This document shows positions 34,508 through 43,141 of a stretch of DNA of 64,000 bases, in pieces (position 1 is the first letter of the stretch; every line of letters begins with the position of its first letter). The position numbers were made by a program, and so were the translations under genes. Under the pieces are notes generated by a model, which worked only from the letters and a program-made list of their open reading frames with translations, ran no database searches and was not told the DNA's origin. The stretch lies in NCBI RefSeq assembly GCF_018388445.1, contig NZ_CP074405.1, positions 3,162,001 to 3,226,000 of the forward strand, written 5' to 3'. The stretch is from Cellulomonas wangleii. Its GTDB lineage: Bacteria; Actinomycetota; Actinomycetes; Actinomycetales; Cellulomonadaceae.

Positions 34508-35227
34508 ATGAGGCTCGGCCCGCACCTGCACCGCATCGGCAACGACGTCATCGCCGTCCACCTCGTCGACACCCCCGAGGGCGTGACGATCATCGACGCC
34601 GGGCTCGCCGGCCACTGGCGCGAGCTGCTCGCCGAGCTCCGCGTCATGGGCCGGACGCTCGACGACGTCCGCGGGGTCGTCCTCACGCACGGCGACACCG
34701 ACCACCTCGGGTTCGCCGAGCGACTGCGTCGGGACCACGGCGTGCCGGTCCACGTCCACGCCGCCGACGCGGACCGCGCGCGCGGCGGCGACAAGCTCCG
34801 GCCCGCCTTGGGCTCCTGGCGCCTCGGCGCCGTCCTCGGGTTCGTCGCCCACGCCCTGCGCAAGGGCGGCTGGCGCACCACGTACCTCACCGAGGTGGTC
34901 GAGGTGCAGGACGGTGACGTCCTGGACCTGCCGGGCGCACCCCGTGTCGTCTCGATGCCCGGGCACTCCCCCGGCAGCATCGCCGTGCACGTCCCGGTCG
35001 CCGACGCCGTCTTCGTCGGGGACGCCCTGACGACGCGCGACGTGCTCACCGGCCGGACCGGTCCGCAGCCGGCGCCGTTCACGGACGACCCGGCGCTCGC
35101 GCTCGCGTCGCTGGAGCGGCTGACCGGCCTGGCGGCGAGCTGGCTGATCCCCGGCCACGGCGCCCCGTGGCGCGGGGACCTGGCCGACGCCCAGGCCGCC
35201 GTGCGACGGGCCGCCGCCGCGCGCTGA
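34508..35227 (+). CDS. MBL-fold metallo-hydrolase
   Basis: 239 residues from ATG 34508, with CCAGGAGGA just before. Metallo-beta-lactamase fold: VTIIDAGLAG, LTHGDTDHLG, SMPGHSPGSIAVHV, VFVGDAL and LIPGHGAP. The first metal motif is H-G-D-T-D-H, where the usual second His is Asp, a variation seen in other MBL proteins. A hydrolase or lactonase on a small molecule is likely. Its divergent TetR regulator suggests induction by its substrate or a related compound. Confidence 0.88.
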   Translation: MRLGPHLHRIGNDVIAVHLVDTPEGVTIIDAGLAGHWRELLAELRVMGRTLDDVRGVVLTHGDTDHLGFAERLRRDHGVPVHVHAADADRARGGDKLRPALGSWRLGAVLGFVAHALRKGGWRTTYLTEVVEVQDGDVLDLPGAPRVVSMPGHSPGSIAVHVPVADAVFVGDALTTRDVLTGRTGPQPAPFTDDPALALASLERLTGLAASWLIPGHGAPWRGDLADAQAAVRRAAAAR

Positions 35228-35425
35228 GCCCACGCCCCGGGTGGAACCCGGTCACGGGCCGACCCCGACGTGCCGCCCCCGGGATCCGGCCCGCCGGACC
35301 ATGCCCGCACCAGGTGGTGCACCAGGCGACGGACCAACTCCGCCTCTCGGCGTCAACCCGGGCGATCCGGTTGCCGATGCTGGAGGGTGACGGATGACCC
35401 AGGTCCGTCGTGGAGAGGAGGCTCC

Positions 35426-35638
35426 GTGAGGAGCACGACGACCGGTACCGCTCTCCCCCGCACCCCGCGCACCGACGGCCGCACCCTGGCCGTCGCCCTC
35501 GGTGTCGCACGGCGCAGCGTCCCCGCCCTGCGCCTGCCACCGCTGAGGCGGCAGTCCGTTCCGGGTCTGTCGCCGCTCGAGGCGTCCGGCTGGTCCGGGG
35601 AGACTGGGGCAGGCGCCGGCCACGAGCCGGCGCGGTAG
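35426..35638 (+). CDS. Small unknown protein, paralogue B of a local pair
   Basis: 70 residues from GTG 35426, with a perfect GAGAGGAGG ribosome site 5 bases away. It shares with the protein at 33648 the R-LA-ALG--RR--P-L-LP-L and SPLEASGW-G blocks. N-terminus rich in Thr, Arg and Pro; tail Gly/Ala-rich. No known family. The strong ribosome site and the paralogue both argue that the gene is real. Confidence 0.62.
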   Translation: MRSTTTGTALPRTPRTDGRTLAVALGVARRSVPALRLPPLRRQSVPGLSPLEASGWSGETGAGAGHEPAR

Positions 35639-35774
35639 GCACCTGCCGGGCCGCTCGACCGGGCGACCCTCCGTCACGACGACCGCAGCGCCCGTCGGCA
35701 GCGTGCGGCAGCGCCCGACGACCAGCGCTGCGCGGGCTGCACCGCACGGCGCTGCGGTCGCGTGACGTCGGGGA

Positions 35775-35806
35775 TGCTGGGTGCCGGCACACGCCGGCAC
35801 CCAGCA
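35775..35806. terminator. Perfect 14-bp hairpin 14 bases before the OYE start
   Basis: GCTGGGTGCCGGC and GCCGGCACCCAGC (plus an outer T-A pair) close an ACAC loop. The ribosome site GGAAGG follows at once. It is either a terminator for upstream transcription or a 5' UTR element of the next gene. Confidence 0.55.
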
Positions 35807-35819
35807 CCGGAAGGACCCC

Positions 35820-36908
35820 ATGCCCACGCTGTTCACGCCCCTGACCCTGCGCGGGACCACGTTCGCGCACCGCGTGTGGATGGCGCCGATGTGCCAGTAC
35901 TCCGCGGTCGCGGACGGCCCCGACGCGGGTGCCCCGGCCGAGTGGCACCTGCAGCACTACGGCGCGCGGGCCGCCGGGGGCGCCGCGCACGTGATCGTCG
36001 AGGCCACGGCGGTGGTCCCGGAGGGACGGATCACCCCGTTCGACCTGGGCCTGTGGGACGACGCCCAGGTCGCGGCCCACCGGCGGGTCGTGGAGCTGGT
36101 GCACGCGCAGGGCGCACGGGCCGGCGTCCAGCTGGCGCACGCCGGCCGCAAGGCGAGCACCGACGCGCCCTGGAACGGCGGCGCCCCCGTGCCCCCCGGC
36201 GCCGGCGGCTGGCCCGTGGTGGGGCCGAGCGCGGTGCCGTTCGCCGAGGGTCACCCCGTGCCCACGCCGCTGACGGTCGACGGCATCGCCGGGGTCGTCG
36301 CGGCCTTCGCCGACGCGGCACGCCGCGCGGTCGCGGCGGGGTACGACGTGGTCGAGGTGCACGCCGCGCACGGGTACCTGCTGCACCAGTTCTGCTCCCC
36401 GGACTCCAACGTGCGCGACGACGGGTACGGCGGCGGCTTCGACGGCCGCACCCGCCTGGTGCGCGAGGTGACGTCGGCGGTGCGGGCCGCGATCCCCGAC
36501 GGCATGCCCCTGCTGGTCCGCGTCTCGGCGACCGACTGGGTCGAGCCCGCCGGGTGGACAGCCGACGACACCGTGCGCCTCGCCCGCGACCTCGCGCCGC
36601 TCGGCGTCGACATGGTGCACGTGTCCACCGGCGGCAACCTGCCCGGCGTGCACGTGCCGGTCGAGCCGGGCTACCAGGTGCCGTTCGCCGCGCGCGTGCG
36701 GGCCGAGGCAGGGCTGCCGACGATCGCGGTGGGCGCCATCACCGACCCCGCCCACGCCGAGCGCGTCGTCGCCGACGGGTCCGCCGACGCCGTGGCGCTG
36801 GCGCGGCCGCTGCTGGTCGACCCGTTCTGGCCGCACCGCGCGGCCGTCGCGCTCGGTGCCGACCTGCCGCTCCCGCCGCAGTACGACCGGGCACGCGCGC
36901 TGCTCTGA
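35820..36908 (+). CDS. Old Yellow Enzyme family NADH:flavin oxidoreductase (YqjM-like)
   Basis: 362 residues from ATG 35820. TIM-barrel FMN enzyme: FAHRVWMAPMCQYSA (with the YqjM-type Cys), VQLAHAGRKAS, VVEVHAAHGYLLHQF (His-x-x-His substrate pair), FDGRTRLVREV and DAVALARPLLVDPFWP. These enzymes reduce activated C=C bonds with NAD(P)H. YqjM-type members act in oxidative or electrophile stress. GGAAGGACCCC precedes the start. Confidence 0.92.
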   Translation: MPTLFTPLTLRGTTFAHRVWMAPMCQYSAVADGPDAGAPAEWHLQHYGARAAGGAAHVIVEATAVVPEGRITPFDLGLWDDAQVAAHRRVVELVHAQGARAGVQLAHAGRKASTDAPWNGGAPVPPGAGGWPVVGPSAVPFAEGHPVPTPLTVDGIAGVVAAFADAARRAVAAGYDVVEVHAAHGYLLHQFCSPDSNVRDDGYGGGFDGRTRLVREVTSAVRAAIPDGMPLLVRVSATDWVEPAGWTADDTVRLARDLAPLGVDMVHVSTGGNLPGVHVPVEPGYQVPFAARVRAEAGLPTIAVGAITDPAHAERVVADGSADAVALARPLLVDPFWPHRAAVALGADLPLPPQYDRARALL

Positions 36909-37047
36909 TCGTCGGGCGGCCGACCCGGGACGGGACGGCCAGGGGGCGGCGCGCGGACGGCACCGGACGACGCACGTCGCCCCGGGTCGCGGCGACACGA
37001 TCCGGCACGAGGATGGGGTGACACCCGACCCACCGGAAGGACCCACC

Positions 37048-37458
37048 GTGCCCCAGCCCCCGCTGCCCGCCGACGTCATCGAGCTGCTCACCCGGCCCAA
37101 CCCGGCCGTCATGGCCACCGTGCACCCCGACGGGTACCCCGTCACCGTCGCCACCTGGTACCTGCTGGAGGACGACGGCCGGGTGCTGCTCAACCTCGAC
37201 GCGTCCCGGGCGCGCCTGCGGCACCTGCGGGAGAACCCGCACGTCTCGCTGACCGCGCTGGCCGAGCACGACTGGTACACGCACGTGAGCGTGCAGGGCC
37301 GGGTCGTCGAGATCGTCGACGACGTGGACCTGGTGGACATCGACCGCCTGTCCACGCACTACGGCGGCAAGCCGTACCCCGTGCGGGACCGTGCGCGGGT
37401 CAGCGTCCGCGTGGAGATCGACCGCTGGCACGGGTGGGGTGCCGCCAAGCAGGACTGA
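37048..37458 (+). CDS. F420/FMN split-barrel (PPOX class) oxidoreductase
   Basis: 136 residues from GTG 37048, behind CCGGAAGG. The PNPOx-like barrel is shown by NPAVMATVHPDGYPVTVATWY, LNLDASRARLRHLRENPHVSL and HVSVQGRVVEI, then a C-terminal RVSVRVEIDRWHGWG strand. Length and sequence fit the actinobacterial PPOX class that uses deazaflavin F420. Substrate unknown. Confidence 0.85.
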   Translation: MPQPPLPADVIELLTRPNPAVMATVHPDGYPVTVATWYLLEDDGRVLLNLDASRARLRHLRENPHVSLTALAEHDWYTHVSVQGRVVEIVDDVDLVDIDRLSTHYGGKPYPVRDRARVSVRVEIDRWHGWGAAKQD

Positions 37459-37506
37459 CCGCGGCGGCGGGTGCGCGGGTCCGGCCCGGCCCGCGCCCGG
37501 CTGCCG

Positions 37507-38802
37507 TCAGGGCGTCGGTACCGGCGCCGTCGCAGGCTGCGGCAGGTCGACGTCGACGCACCCCATGGCCACGGGGTCGCCGCCCGCGAGCGCGGTCACG
37601 CGGGCGGCTGCCTCGGACAGCCGCTCCTCGGGCAGCCGCCCGCTGCGCACCGCCTCCACCAGGGCGTCGCGCATGCGGACCGCGTGCGCCCCGTCCGTGG
37701 CCAGGACCGCGTCGGCGCCGGCGGCCACGGCCTGGACGGCCGCCGCGGGGAAGTCCCACCGCAGGTTGACCGCACCCATGCCGACCGAGTCGGTGATCGC
37801 CACCCCCGTGAAGCCCATCTCGCGCAGCAGGGCGTACGCACGCGGGCTGAGCGACGCCGGCAGGTCCGGGTCGAGGGCCGCGTACTGCAGGTGGTTGAGC
37901 ATGACGACCGGCACACCGGCGGCGACGGCGTCCCGGAACGGCACCAGGTCGGTCGCGGTCAGCTCGTCCAGGCCCGCGTCCACGACGTCCGACGCCCGGT
38001 GCGAGTCGACGCGGGAGCGACCGTGCCCGGGGAAGTGCTTGACCGTGGGCGTCACGCCGGCGTCGGCCAGCCCTGCCGCGTAGGCCAGCCCGTAGCGGGA
38101 CGCGACCGCGGGGTCGGCGCTGAACGACCGGTCGCCGATCACCCCTCCCGACGGCCCGTCGTCGAGGTCCAGCACGGGCGCCAGGTCCAGGTTCACGCCC
38201 ACGGCCACGAGCGCCTGCCCGGTCGTCGCCGCCCGGGCGCGCACCTGCTCGGGCGTCTCGCGCTGGGCGAGGCGCCGCGGGGACGGGCCGGCCCCGACGA
38301 CGTCGCGCATGAGCGCGACCCGCCCCGACTCCTCGTCGGTGGACACGAGCAGCGGTCGCCCGGCAGCGGCCCGCAGGCCGGCGGACAGCTCGGCGACCTG
38401 CGCGCGGCTGCGCACGTTCGACTCCGAGAGGAACACCCCACCCACCCCCAGGCCGACCACGTCCCGCGCGAGCGGCTCGTCGGCGTCGACGACCCCCGGC
38501 AGCCCGACGACGAGCGTCGCCGCAGCACGCTGCTCCAGCGACGCCGGTGTGCAGGACGGCGTGGGGGACGGTGCGGACGAGGGTGCGGCCGACGACGGTG
38601 CGGCCGGTGACGGTGCGGCCGGTGACGGCGCGGCGTCGACCGGTGCGCCCCGCTCGTGGTCGGCCGCGAGCGTCCCGCTTCCCACCGACAGCAGCGCGCA
38701 CAGCACGAGCAGGACACCCCGGCTCCGTACCGTCCGCCTCCGCGCGTGCCGGGGTGCCGGCTCACGCGCGGCGCGCGCGCGTGGCGGCAATGGGTCGCTC
38801 AT
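37507..38802 (-). CDS. Secreted glycoside hydrolase family 3 beta-N-acetylhexosaminidase-like protein
   Basis: 431 residues. An Arg-rich N-terminus and hydrophobic segment (GVLLVLCALLSVGSGTLA) act as signal or anchor. A low-complexity Ala/Pro/Ser linker (about 52-85) follows, then the GH3 N-terminal barrel: GVGGVFLSESN, VSTDEESGRVALM, LDLAPVLDL, VKHFPGHGRSRVDSH (the NagZ Asp-His loop) and TDSVGMGA with the nucleophile Asp. It would cleave N-acetylglucosamine from peptidoglycan or chitin fragments outside the cell. No C-terminal GH3 domain, as in NagZ-type enzymes. Confidence 0.9.
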   Translation of the reverse strand: MSDPLPPRARAAREPAPRHARRRTVRSRGVLLVLCALLSVGSGTLAADHERGAPVDAAPSPAAPSPAAPSSAAPSSAPSPTPSCTPASLEQRAAATLVVGLPGVVDADEPLARDVVGLGVGGVFLSESNVRSRAQVAELSAGLRAAAGRPLLVSTDEESGRVALMRDVVGAGPSPRRLAQRETPEQVRARAATTGQALVAVGVNLDLAPVLDLDDGPSGGVIGDRSFSADPAVASRYGLAYAAGLADAGVTPTVKHFPGHGRSRVDSHRASDVVDAGLDELTATDLVPFRDAVAAGVPVVMLNHLQYAALDPDLPASLSPRAYALLREMGFTGVAITDSVGMGAVNLRWDFPAAAVQAVAAGADAVLATDGAHAVRMRDALVEAVRSGRLPEERLSEAAARVTALAGGDPVAMGCVDVDLPQPATAPVPTP

Positions 38803-38811
38803 CGCCGCAGG

Positions 38812-39417
38812 CTACGTCGAGGGTCCCGACCCCGCGCGGCCAGTCGCCCGCGCTGCGGTCAGCCACAGCCCGGCGACCGCCGAGCCGATCCCGCCGGCGA
38901 CGAGGTCCCCGATCGTGTCGGCGTACCCCACGTAGATGGTGTCGTCGACGTAGGTGTTGCCCAGGTACTCGCCGATCTCCCACAGCACGCTCAGCGCCAG
39001 GCCCAGCGACGCCGTGACGGCCACGACCCCCGCCCGTTGCCCGCCGCCCGCCGCGGCCGCCGGGTCGAGCGCGGCACCGGTCCGCCGCGCGAGCAGCAGG
39101 TGCGCCACGGCGGCGACGAGCCCCGTCACGACGAGGTGCATGACGACGTCGAGCCAGCCGACCGACTGGTAGAGGTCGAGCGCACCGGACCAGGCGGCGA
39201 CGATCAGGCCGATGCCGTACGCCGCGTCCAGGGCGCGCGGCGCCCCTGCGGCCGGTGGCGCCACCAGCCCCGCCAGCACCAGCGCGAACAGGGCGGTGTC
39301 GACCGGCCCCCGCACGACGACCGCCACGAGCACGCACGCGACGCCGACGGCCCGCACGATCCCTCCGGGCCCGCGGAACAGCGCCCGCGCGGCCTGCCCG
39401 ACCGTCATGTCCGCCAC
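38812..39417 (-). CDS. YjdF-like (DUF2238-related) membrane protein
   Basis: 201 residues from GTG 39417 (GGGAG four bases before); ATG 39408 is an alternative. About six hydrophobic helices. The signature VLWEIGEYLGN ... DTIYVGYADTIGDLVAGGIGS resembles the conserved acidic loops of YjdF/DUF2238 proteins, whose function is unknown. It begins 9 bases from the start of the GH3 gene on the same strand and the two probably form a unit in which this gene is first. Confidence 0.72.
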   Translation of the reverse strand: MADMTVGQAARALFRGPGGIVRAVGVACVLVAVVVRGPVDTALFALVLAGLVAPPAAGAPRALDAAYGIGLIVAAWSGALDLYQSVGWLDVVMHLVVTGLVAAVAHLLLARRTGAALDPAAAAGGGQRAGVVAVTASLGLALSVLWEIGEYLGNTYVDDTIYVGYADTIGDLVAGGIGSAVAGLWLTAARATGRAGSGPST

Positions 39418-39588
39418 GCTGCTCCCGTCCTGCGTGCCGGCCGTCCGGCTCCCGCGACCGTACGACGGTGTCACCGTCCCCGCACGGCGATCCTGCGCGC
39501 CGCCGCCTCTCACGGCGCCGACCCGCCGGCAGGAGGCGACCTGTCGGCCCGTCGGTGCGACCGACCGCGCCGGGATACGCACCCGCGC

Positions 39589-39603
39589 GCGAAACTGTTT
39601 CGC
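39589..39603. promoter_or_regulatory. Perfect palindrome upstream of the LacI gene, site 1
   Basis: GCGAAAC-T-GTTTCGC, 7-base arms with a one-base centre, in the 424-base gap upstream of the LacI-type gene. CGAAA/TTTCG dyads are typical actinobacterial LacI-family operators. Confidence 0.5.
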
Positions 39604-39755
39604 ACGTGGTTCCGCATCACGAGGGCTGGTCGCTACCGGCCCCGGGGCGACAGACGTCGCGCCAGAGCAGTGGACTCGCCGGGGGCGCTGTCGCCCCGGC
39701 TCCGCCGCCGGGGGCGCCTCGCGGCGTGCACCCGCATCCCTGGCCGACGCGCCGT

Positions 39756-39768
39756 CGAAATCTTTTCG
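39756..39768. promoter_or_regulatory. Related palindrome upstream of the LacI gene, site 2
   Basis: CGAAA-TCT-TTTCG, 74 bases before the LacI start, shares the CGAAA/TTTCG arms with site 1. The gap otherwise holds no gene. Confidence 0.5.
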
Positions 39769-39841
39769 CGCCAGCGTCCACGGGTCTAGCCTGCGGCCAG
39801 GTGCGGCACCCCGCACGTGTGCGTCGAGACCGAGGAGAACC

Positions 39842-40924
39842 GTGGACGCAGGACCGACAGGCCGCCGGGCGACCCTCCAGGACGTCGCGGCCGTCGCAGG
39901 CGTCTCGAAGGCGACGGTCTCCAAGGCCCTGAACGGGCGCGACGACGTCGCCGGTGCCACCCGGGAGCGGGTCCTCGCGGCGGTCGCCGAGCTCGACTAC
40001 CGGCCGACCACGGCGGGTGCGCTCCTCACGCAGCGGCGCGCCGTCGCGGTCGTGTTCGACCTGCCCGCCTCCCCGTACATCCTCAAGGTCCTCGAGGGGA
40101 TCCTGGCCGCGGCGACGGACGCCCGGCTGGACCTGGTGACCCGCCTGGCGCCGGACCTGGGCGCCCGGCGCCGGCGCACCGTCGCCCGCGAGTGGATCGC
40201 CGAGCAGCGCGCGAGCGGGGTCGTCGGGATCGCAGGGCTGACGCTGTCCGCACCGGACGCGCTCATCGACGCCGCGGCCGACGCCGGCATCCCCTTCGTC
40301 ATGGTCGACCCCGTGGACACCACCAACGAGCGCATGGTCAGCGTCGCGTCGTCCAACTGGGCCGGCGCCCGCGCGGCCGCCGAGCACCTCATCGCCCTCG
40401 GCCACCGGCGCATCGGGTGGATCGGCGGGCCCGAGGCGTCGGGTGCCGCGCAGGACCGCTTCTACGGCTTCAACGCCGCCATGGACGCCGCCGGGCTCAC
40501 GGTCGACCCGGCGCTCGTGCGCGCCGACCAGTTCGACGTCGCCACGGGCGCCCGGCACGCGCACGACCTGCTGACGTCGGCCGACCCGCCCACGGCCCTC
40601 ATGGCCGCCGACGACGAGCTCGCCGTCGGGGTGCTCGCGGCCGCGCACGCGCTCGGCATCCGGGTGCCTGACGACCTGAGCGTCACCGGCTTCGACGACA
40701 CGTCCCAGGCGGCCTGGACGACGCCGCCGCTGACCACCGTCCACCAGCACCTCGAGGGCATGGGGCAGATGGCGGTGCAGGCCCTGCTCACCATGGCCGC
40801 CGGGACGTGGCCCGCGTCCCGGCACGTCGAGCTCGCCACGTCGTTGACGGTCCGCGGCAGCACCGGCGCCGCGCCCGCCACGGGCACCCGGCGGCAGGAC
40901 CTGGTGGTCGACCGCAGCCGCTGA
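39842..40924 (+). CDS. LacI family transcriptional regulator
   Basis: 360 residues from GTG 39842, behind GAGGAGAACC. The helix-turn-helix is ATLQDVAAVAGVSKATVSKALNG, with the hinge helix RVLAAVAELDYRPTTAGALL. The periplasmic-binding-protein-like domain follows (VAVVFDLP, GHRRIGWIGGPEASGAAQDR, VTGFDDTSQAAWTTPPLTTV). Expected to bind a sugar and control carbohydrate genes; no such gene is adjacent, so targets may be distant (for example the GH43 gene). Two CGAAA/TTTCG dyads upstream suggest autoregulation. Confidence 0.93.
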   Translation: MDAGPTGRRATLQDVAAVAGVSKATVSKALNGRDDVAGATRERVLAAVAELDYRPTTAGALLTQRRAVAVVFDLPASPYILKVLEGILAAATDARLDLVTRLAPDLGARRRRTVAREWIAEQRASGVVGIAGLTLSAPDALIDAAADAGIPFVMVDPVDTTNERMVSVASSNWAGARAAAEHLIALGHRRIGWIGGPEASGAAQDRFYGFNAAMDAAGLTVDPALVRADQFDVATGARHAHDLLTSADPPTALMAADDELAVGVLAAAHALGIRVPDDLSVTGFDDTSQAAWTTPPLTTVHQHLEGMGQMAVQALLTMAAGTWPASRHVELATSLTVRGSTGAAPATGTRRQDLVVDRSR

Positions 40925-41013
40925 CGGTCACCCGTGAGCCGTCCGGGCACCCGCCGCCCATGGCTCGGTGCGTGGGCGTCGGCCGCGACGCCCGGCACAC
41001 CTACCCTGGTCCG

Positions 41014-41559
41014 ATGGCTTCGATCCTCGCCGTGTGCGTCGTCCACGCCCTGCGCCCGGACCCGGGTCCCGTGGGGGTCACCGCGATCGACAAGCGCGCC
41101 GTGTCCCGGCCCGTGCGCGTGGGACCGTACGGGCTGCGTGCCGACGTGCAGGCCGACCGCAAGTACCACGGCGGCCCGGACCAGGCGGTGTACGTCTACG
41201 GGCAGGACGACGCCGCGTACTGGGAGGCCGAGCTGGGCCGCGAGCTGCCGCCCGGGTGGTTCGGGGAGAACCTGCGGATCGAGGGCCTCGACCCGAACGC
41301 GGCGCGGATCGGGGACCGCTGGCGCCTCGGTGACGACGTGGTGCTCGAGGTCACCGGGCCGCGGACCCCGTGCGCGACGTTCGCCCGCTGGGTGGGCGGC
41401 GACGACGAGCGCGGCTGGGTCCGGCGGTTCCGCGACGCCGCCCGGGTGGGCGCCTACCTGCGGGTGGTGCACCGCGGCTCGGTGCGCGCCGGGGACCCCG
41501 TGGTCGTGGAGCACACCGTCCCGGAGGCGCCGACGGTGCGGGACGTCCTGCTGGGCTGA
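41014..41559 (+). CDS. MOSC domain protein (YiiM-like)
   Basis: 181 residues. MOSC features: ADVQADRKYHGGPDQAVYVYG, FGENLRIEGLD and LEVTGPRTPCATFARWVGG, which holds the conserved Cys of the molybdenum-cofactor sulphur carrier or YiiM-type 6-hydroxylaminopurine reductase group. The function of this subgroup in actinobacteria is not defined. Start ATG 41014; nothing upstream suggests an operon. Confidence 0.86.
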   Translation: MASILAVCVVHALRPDPGPVGVTAIDKRAVSRPVRVGPYGLRADVQADRKYHGGPDQAVYVYGQDDAAYWEAELGRELPPGWFGENLRIEGLDPNAARIGDRWRLGDDVVLEVTGPRTPCATFARWVGGDDERGWVRRFRDAARVGAYLRVVHRGSVRAGDPVVVEHTVPEAPTVRDVLLG

Positions 41560-41565
41560 CCCTGC

Positions 41566-41590
41566 GGCCCGGCCCGGCCCGGCCCGGCCC
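41566..41590. repeat. Five tandem GGCCC pentamers
   Basis: Perfect pentanucleotide array in the convergent spacer between the MOSC gene and crtEb. It can fold on itself and may help termination. It is also a likely slippage site. Confidence 0.8.
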
Positions 41591-41598
41591 GGCGCGGG

Positions 41599-42468
41599 TC
41601 AGGTCAGGGCGATCGCGATGAGCAGCATCGTCACCAGGAACCCGGTGAGCAGGTTGAGCCACAGGAACGTGCGCCACCCCGCGTTGGCACGCTCGCAGTC
41701 CTCGTCGGTGACGCCGCGGAACCGCCAGGTGCTCACGGCGTACGGCAGCGGCAGCAGCGCCGCCAGGACGCCGGGCCACGGCAGCACCAGCAGCACGGCC
41801 GCGGCGGCGACGTACGCGGCGGTGGCCGCCAGCACCGTGGGCCGGGCCCCCAGCACCGTGGCGATCGACGCGAGCCCACCGGCGCGGTCCGCGCGGACGT
41901 CCTGCACGGCACCGAACGCGTGCGACGCCATCCCCCAGAGCAGGAACGCCACGAGCACGGGCCAGGTGGTCCGCGCGCCCAGGTCGGCGCCCGCCAGGAC
42001 CAGCGCGTACAGCAGCGGCCCGACGAAGTGCACGGCCGACGAGAACGAGTCCAGGACGGGTCGCTCCTTGAACCGCAGGCGCGGCGCCGAGTAGGCGACC
42101 ACGTCGAACAGCACCAGCAGCAGCACGACGCCGGCCAGCGGCGACCCGAGCGCCAGCAGCCACACGACGAACGGGACGGTCGTGACGACGCAGGCCACGA
42201 GGATGCGCCGGTGCACCGCGCGCGCCCGCGACGGGTCGACCAGCCCGCCCTCGATCCCGCCCTTGCGCGGGTTGGCCAGGTCGGACGCGTAGTCGAACAC
42301 GTCGTTGATCCCGTACATCAGCAGGTTGTACGGGATCAGGAAGAACAGGGTCCCGACGACCAGCCGCACGTCGACGCGCCCGTCGGTGGCCATGAGCCAT
42401 CCCGCGGCGAACGGGTAGGCGGTGTTCACCCAGGAGAAGGGCCGCGACGCGGCCAGCACCTCGCGCAT
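41599..42468 (-). CDS. crtEb: Lycopene elongase/hydratase, UbiA family
   Basis: 289 residues with eight or nine hydrophobic helices and both UbiA aspartate motifs, NDVFDYASD and QDVRADR. Position as last gene of a crtB-crtI-crtYe-crtYf operon identifies it as the prenyltransferase that adds C5 units to lycopene to make C50 carotenoids (flavuxanthin branch). Membrane enzyme. Its ATG shares one base with the stop of crtYf. Confidence 0.88.
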   Translation of the reverse strand: MREVLAASRPFSWVNTAYPFAAGWLMATDGRVDVRLVVGTLFFLIPYNLLMYGINDVFDYASDLANPRKGGIEGGLVDPSRARAVHRRILVACVVTTVPFVVWLLALGSPLAGVVLLLVLFDVVAYSAPRLRFKERPVLDSFSSAVHFVGPLLYALVLAGADLGARTTWPVLVAFLLWGMASHAFGAVQDVRADRAGGLASIATVLGARPTVLAATAAYVAAAAVLLVLPWPGVLAALLPLPYAVSTWRFRGVTDEDCERANAGWRTFLWLNLLTGFLVTMLLIAIALT

Positions 42469-42806
42469 CAGGCGTGCGTGCTCTCGGCGCCGTGCGCGCC
42501 GTCCGGGCGTGACGCCGTGCGCGACGAGCGTCCGAGCACCCGCCACAGCACGGGCACGAACACGGCCGCGGCGATCGCGTACGCGAAGTCCTCCAGCGGC
42601 GCGCCCCAGACGTAGAAGCCGAGGATCTTGGCGGGGTCGAAGACGTACAGGCCGACGTCGATCATGATCGTGTCGAAGACGGCGGTGAGCACGCACAGGT
42701 GCACGACAGCCCAGAACAGCGCCCACCCGCGCATCCGACGCAGCACCGACCAGGAGACGGCGGTCAGCGCCGTGAGCACGAGGACGTTGAGCACGATGTT
42801 CGTCAC
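42468..42806 (-). CDS. crtYf: C50 carotenoid cyclase subunit (lycopene cyclase domain)
   Basis: 112 residues from GTG 42806, three membrane helices with FDTIMIDVGLYVF and GAPLEDFAYAI, the acidic motif of heterodimeric lycopene cyclases. It works with the protein of the overlapping gene upstream to form the end rings of the C50 carotenoid. The e/f naming follows the Corynebacterium gene order and is tentative. The tail is hydrophilic. Confidence 0.82.
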   Translation of the reverse strand: MTNIVLNVLVLTALTAVSWSVLRRMRGWALFWAVVHLCVLTAVFDTIMIDVGLYVFDPAKILGFYVWGAPLEDFAYAIAAAVFVPVLWRVLGRSSRTASRPDGAHGAESTHA

Positions 42807-43141
42807 GACGGCCCCCGCCCCGCGGCACGGTGCTCGGCCGTCCGGTCGAACCACCGCCACGCCAGCAGCCCGACGTAGCAGAGCAGCGTGAGGAAGAACG
42901 CCTCCTCGACCGGCAGCTCGGGCGCCAGCAGCAGCCCGGTCATGTGCGGCGAGTCCCCGCGCGCGAAGATCCCCAGCAGCAGCCCGGCGACGTCCCACAG
43001 CAGGAACCCGACGACGCCGAGGCCGACGGTCCACGCGGACCGGCGGGCGTCGTACCAGAAGGCCAGGCCGAACCGGCGGTCGATGAGCGCGAGGCAGCCG
43101 ATCGAGACCAGCAGCGCCCCGAGGTAGGCGAACGTGATCAT
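42803..43141 (-). CDS. crtYe: C50 carotenoid cyclase subunit (lycopene cyclase domain)
   Basis: 112 residues, three hydrophobic helices, with RRFGLAFWYDARR, GIFARGDSPHMTG and the cyclase motif ELPVEEAFFLTL. Same length as its partner, as expected for the two halves of a split cyclase. Overlaps crtI by 4 bases and its partner by 4 bases, so all three are translationally coupled. Confidence 0.84.
   Translation of the reverse strand: MITFAYLGALLVSIGCLALIDRRFGLAFWYDARRSAWTVGLGVVGFLLWDVAGLLLGIFARGDSPHMTGLLLAPELPVEEAFFLTLLCYVGLLAWRWFDRTAEHRAAGRGPS

Noticed and set aside
41566..41590. CRISPR or other organised repeat array
   Set aside because: Simple GGCCC pentamer slippage repeat with no spacers. 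No CRISPR-like array was seen anywhere in the window.
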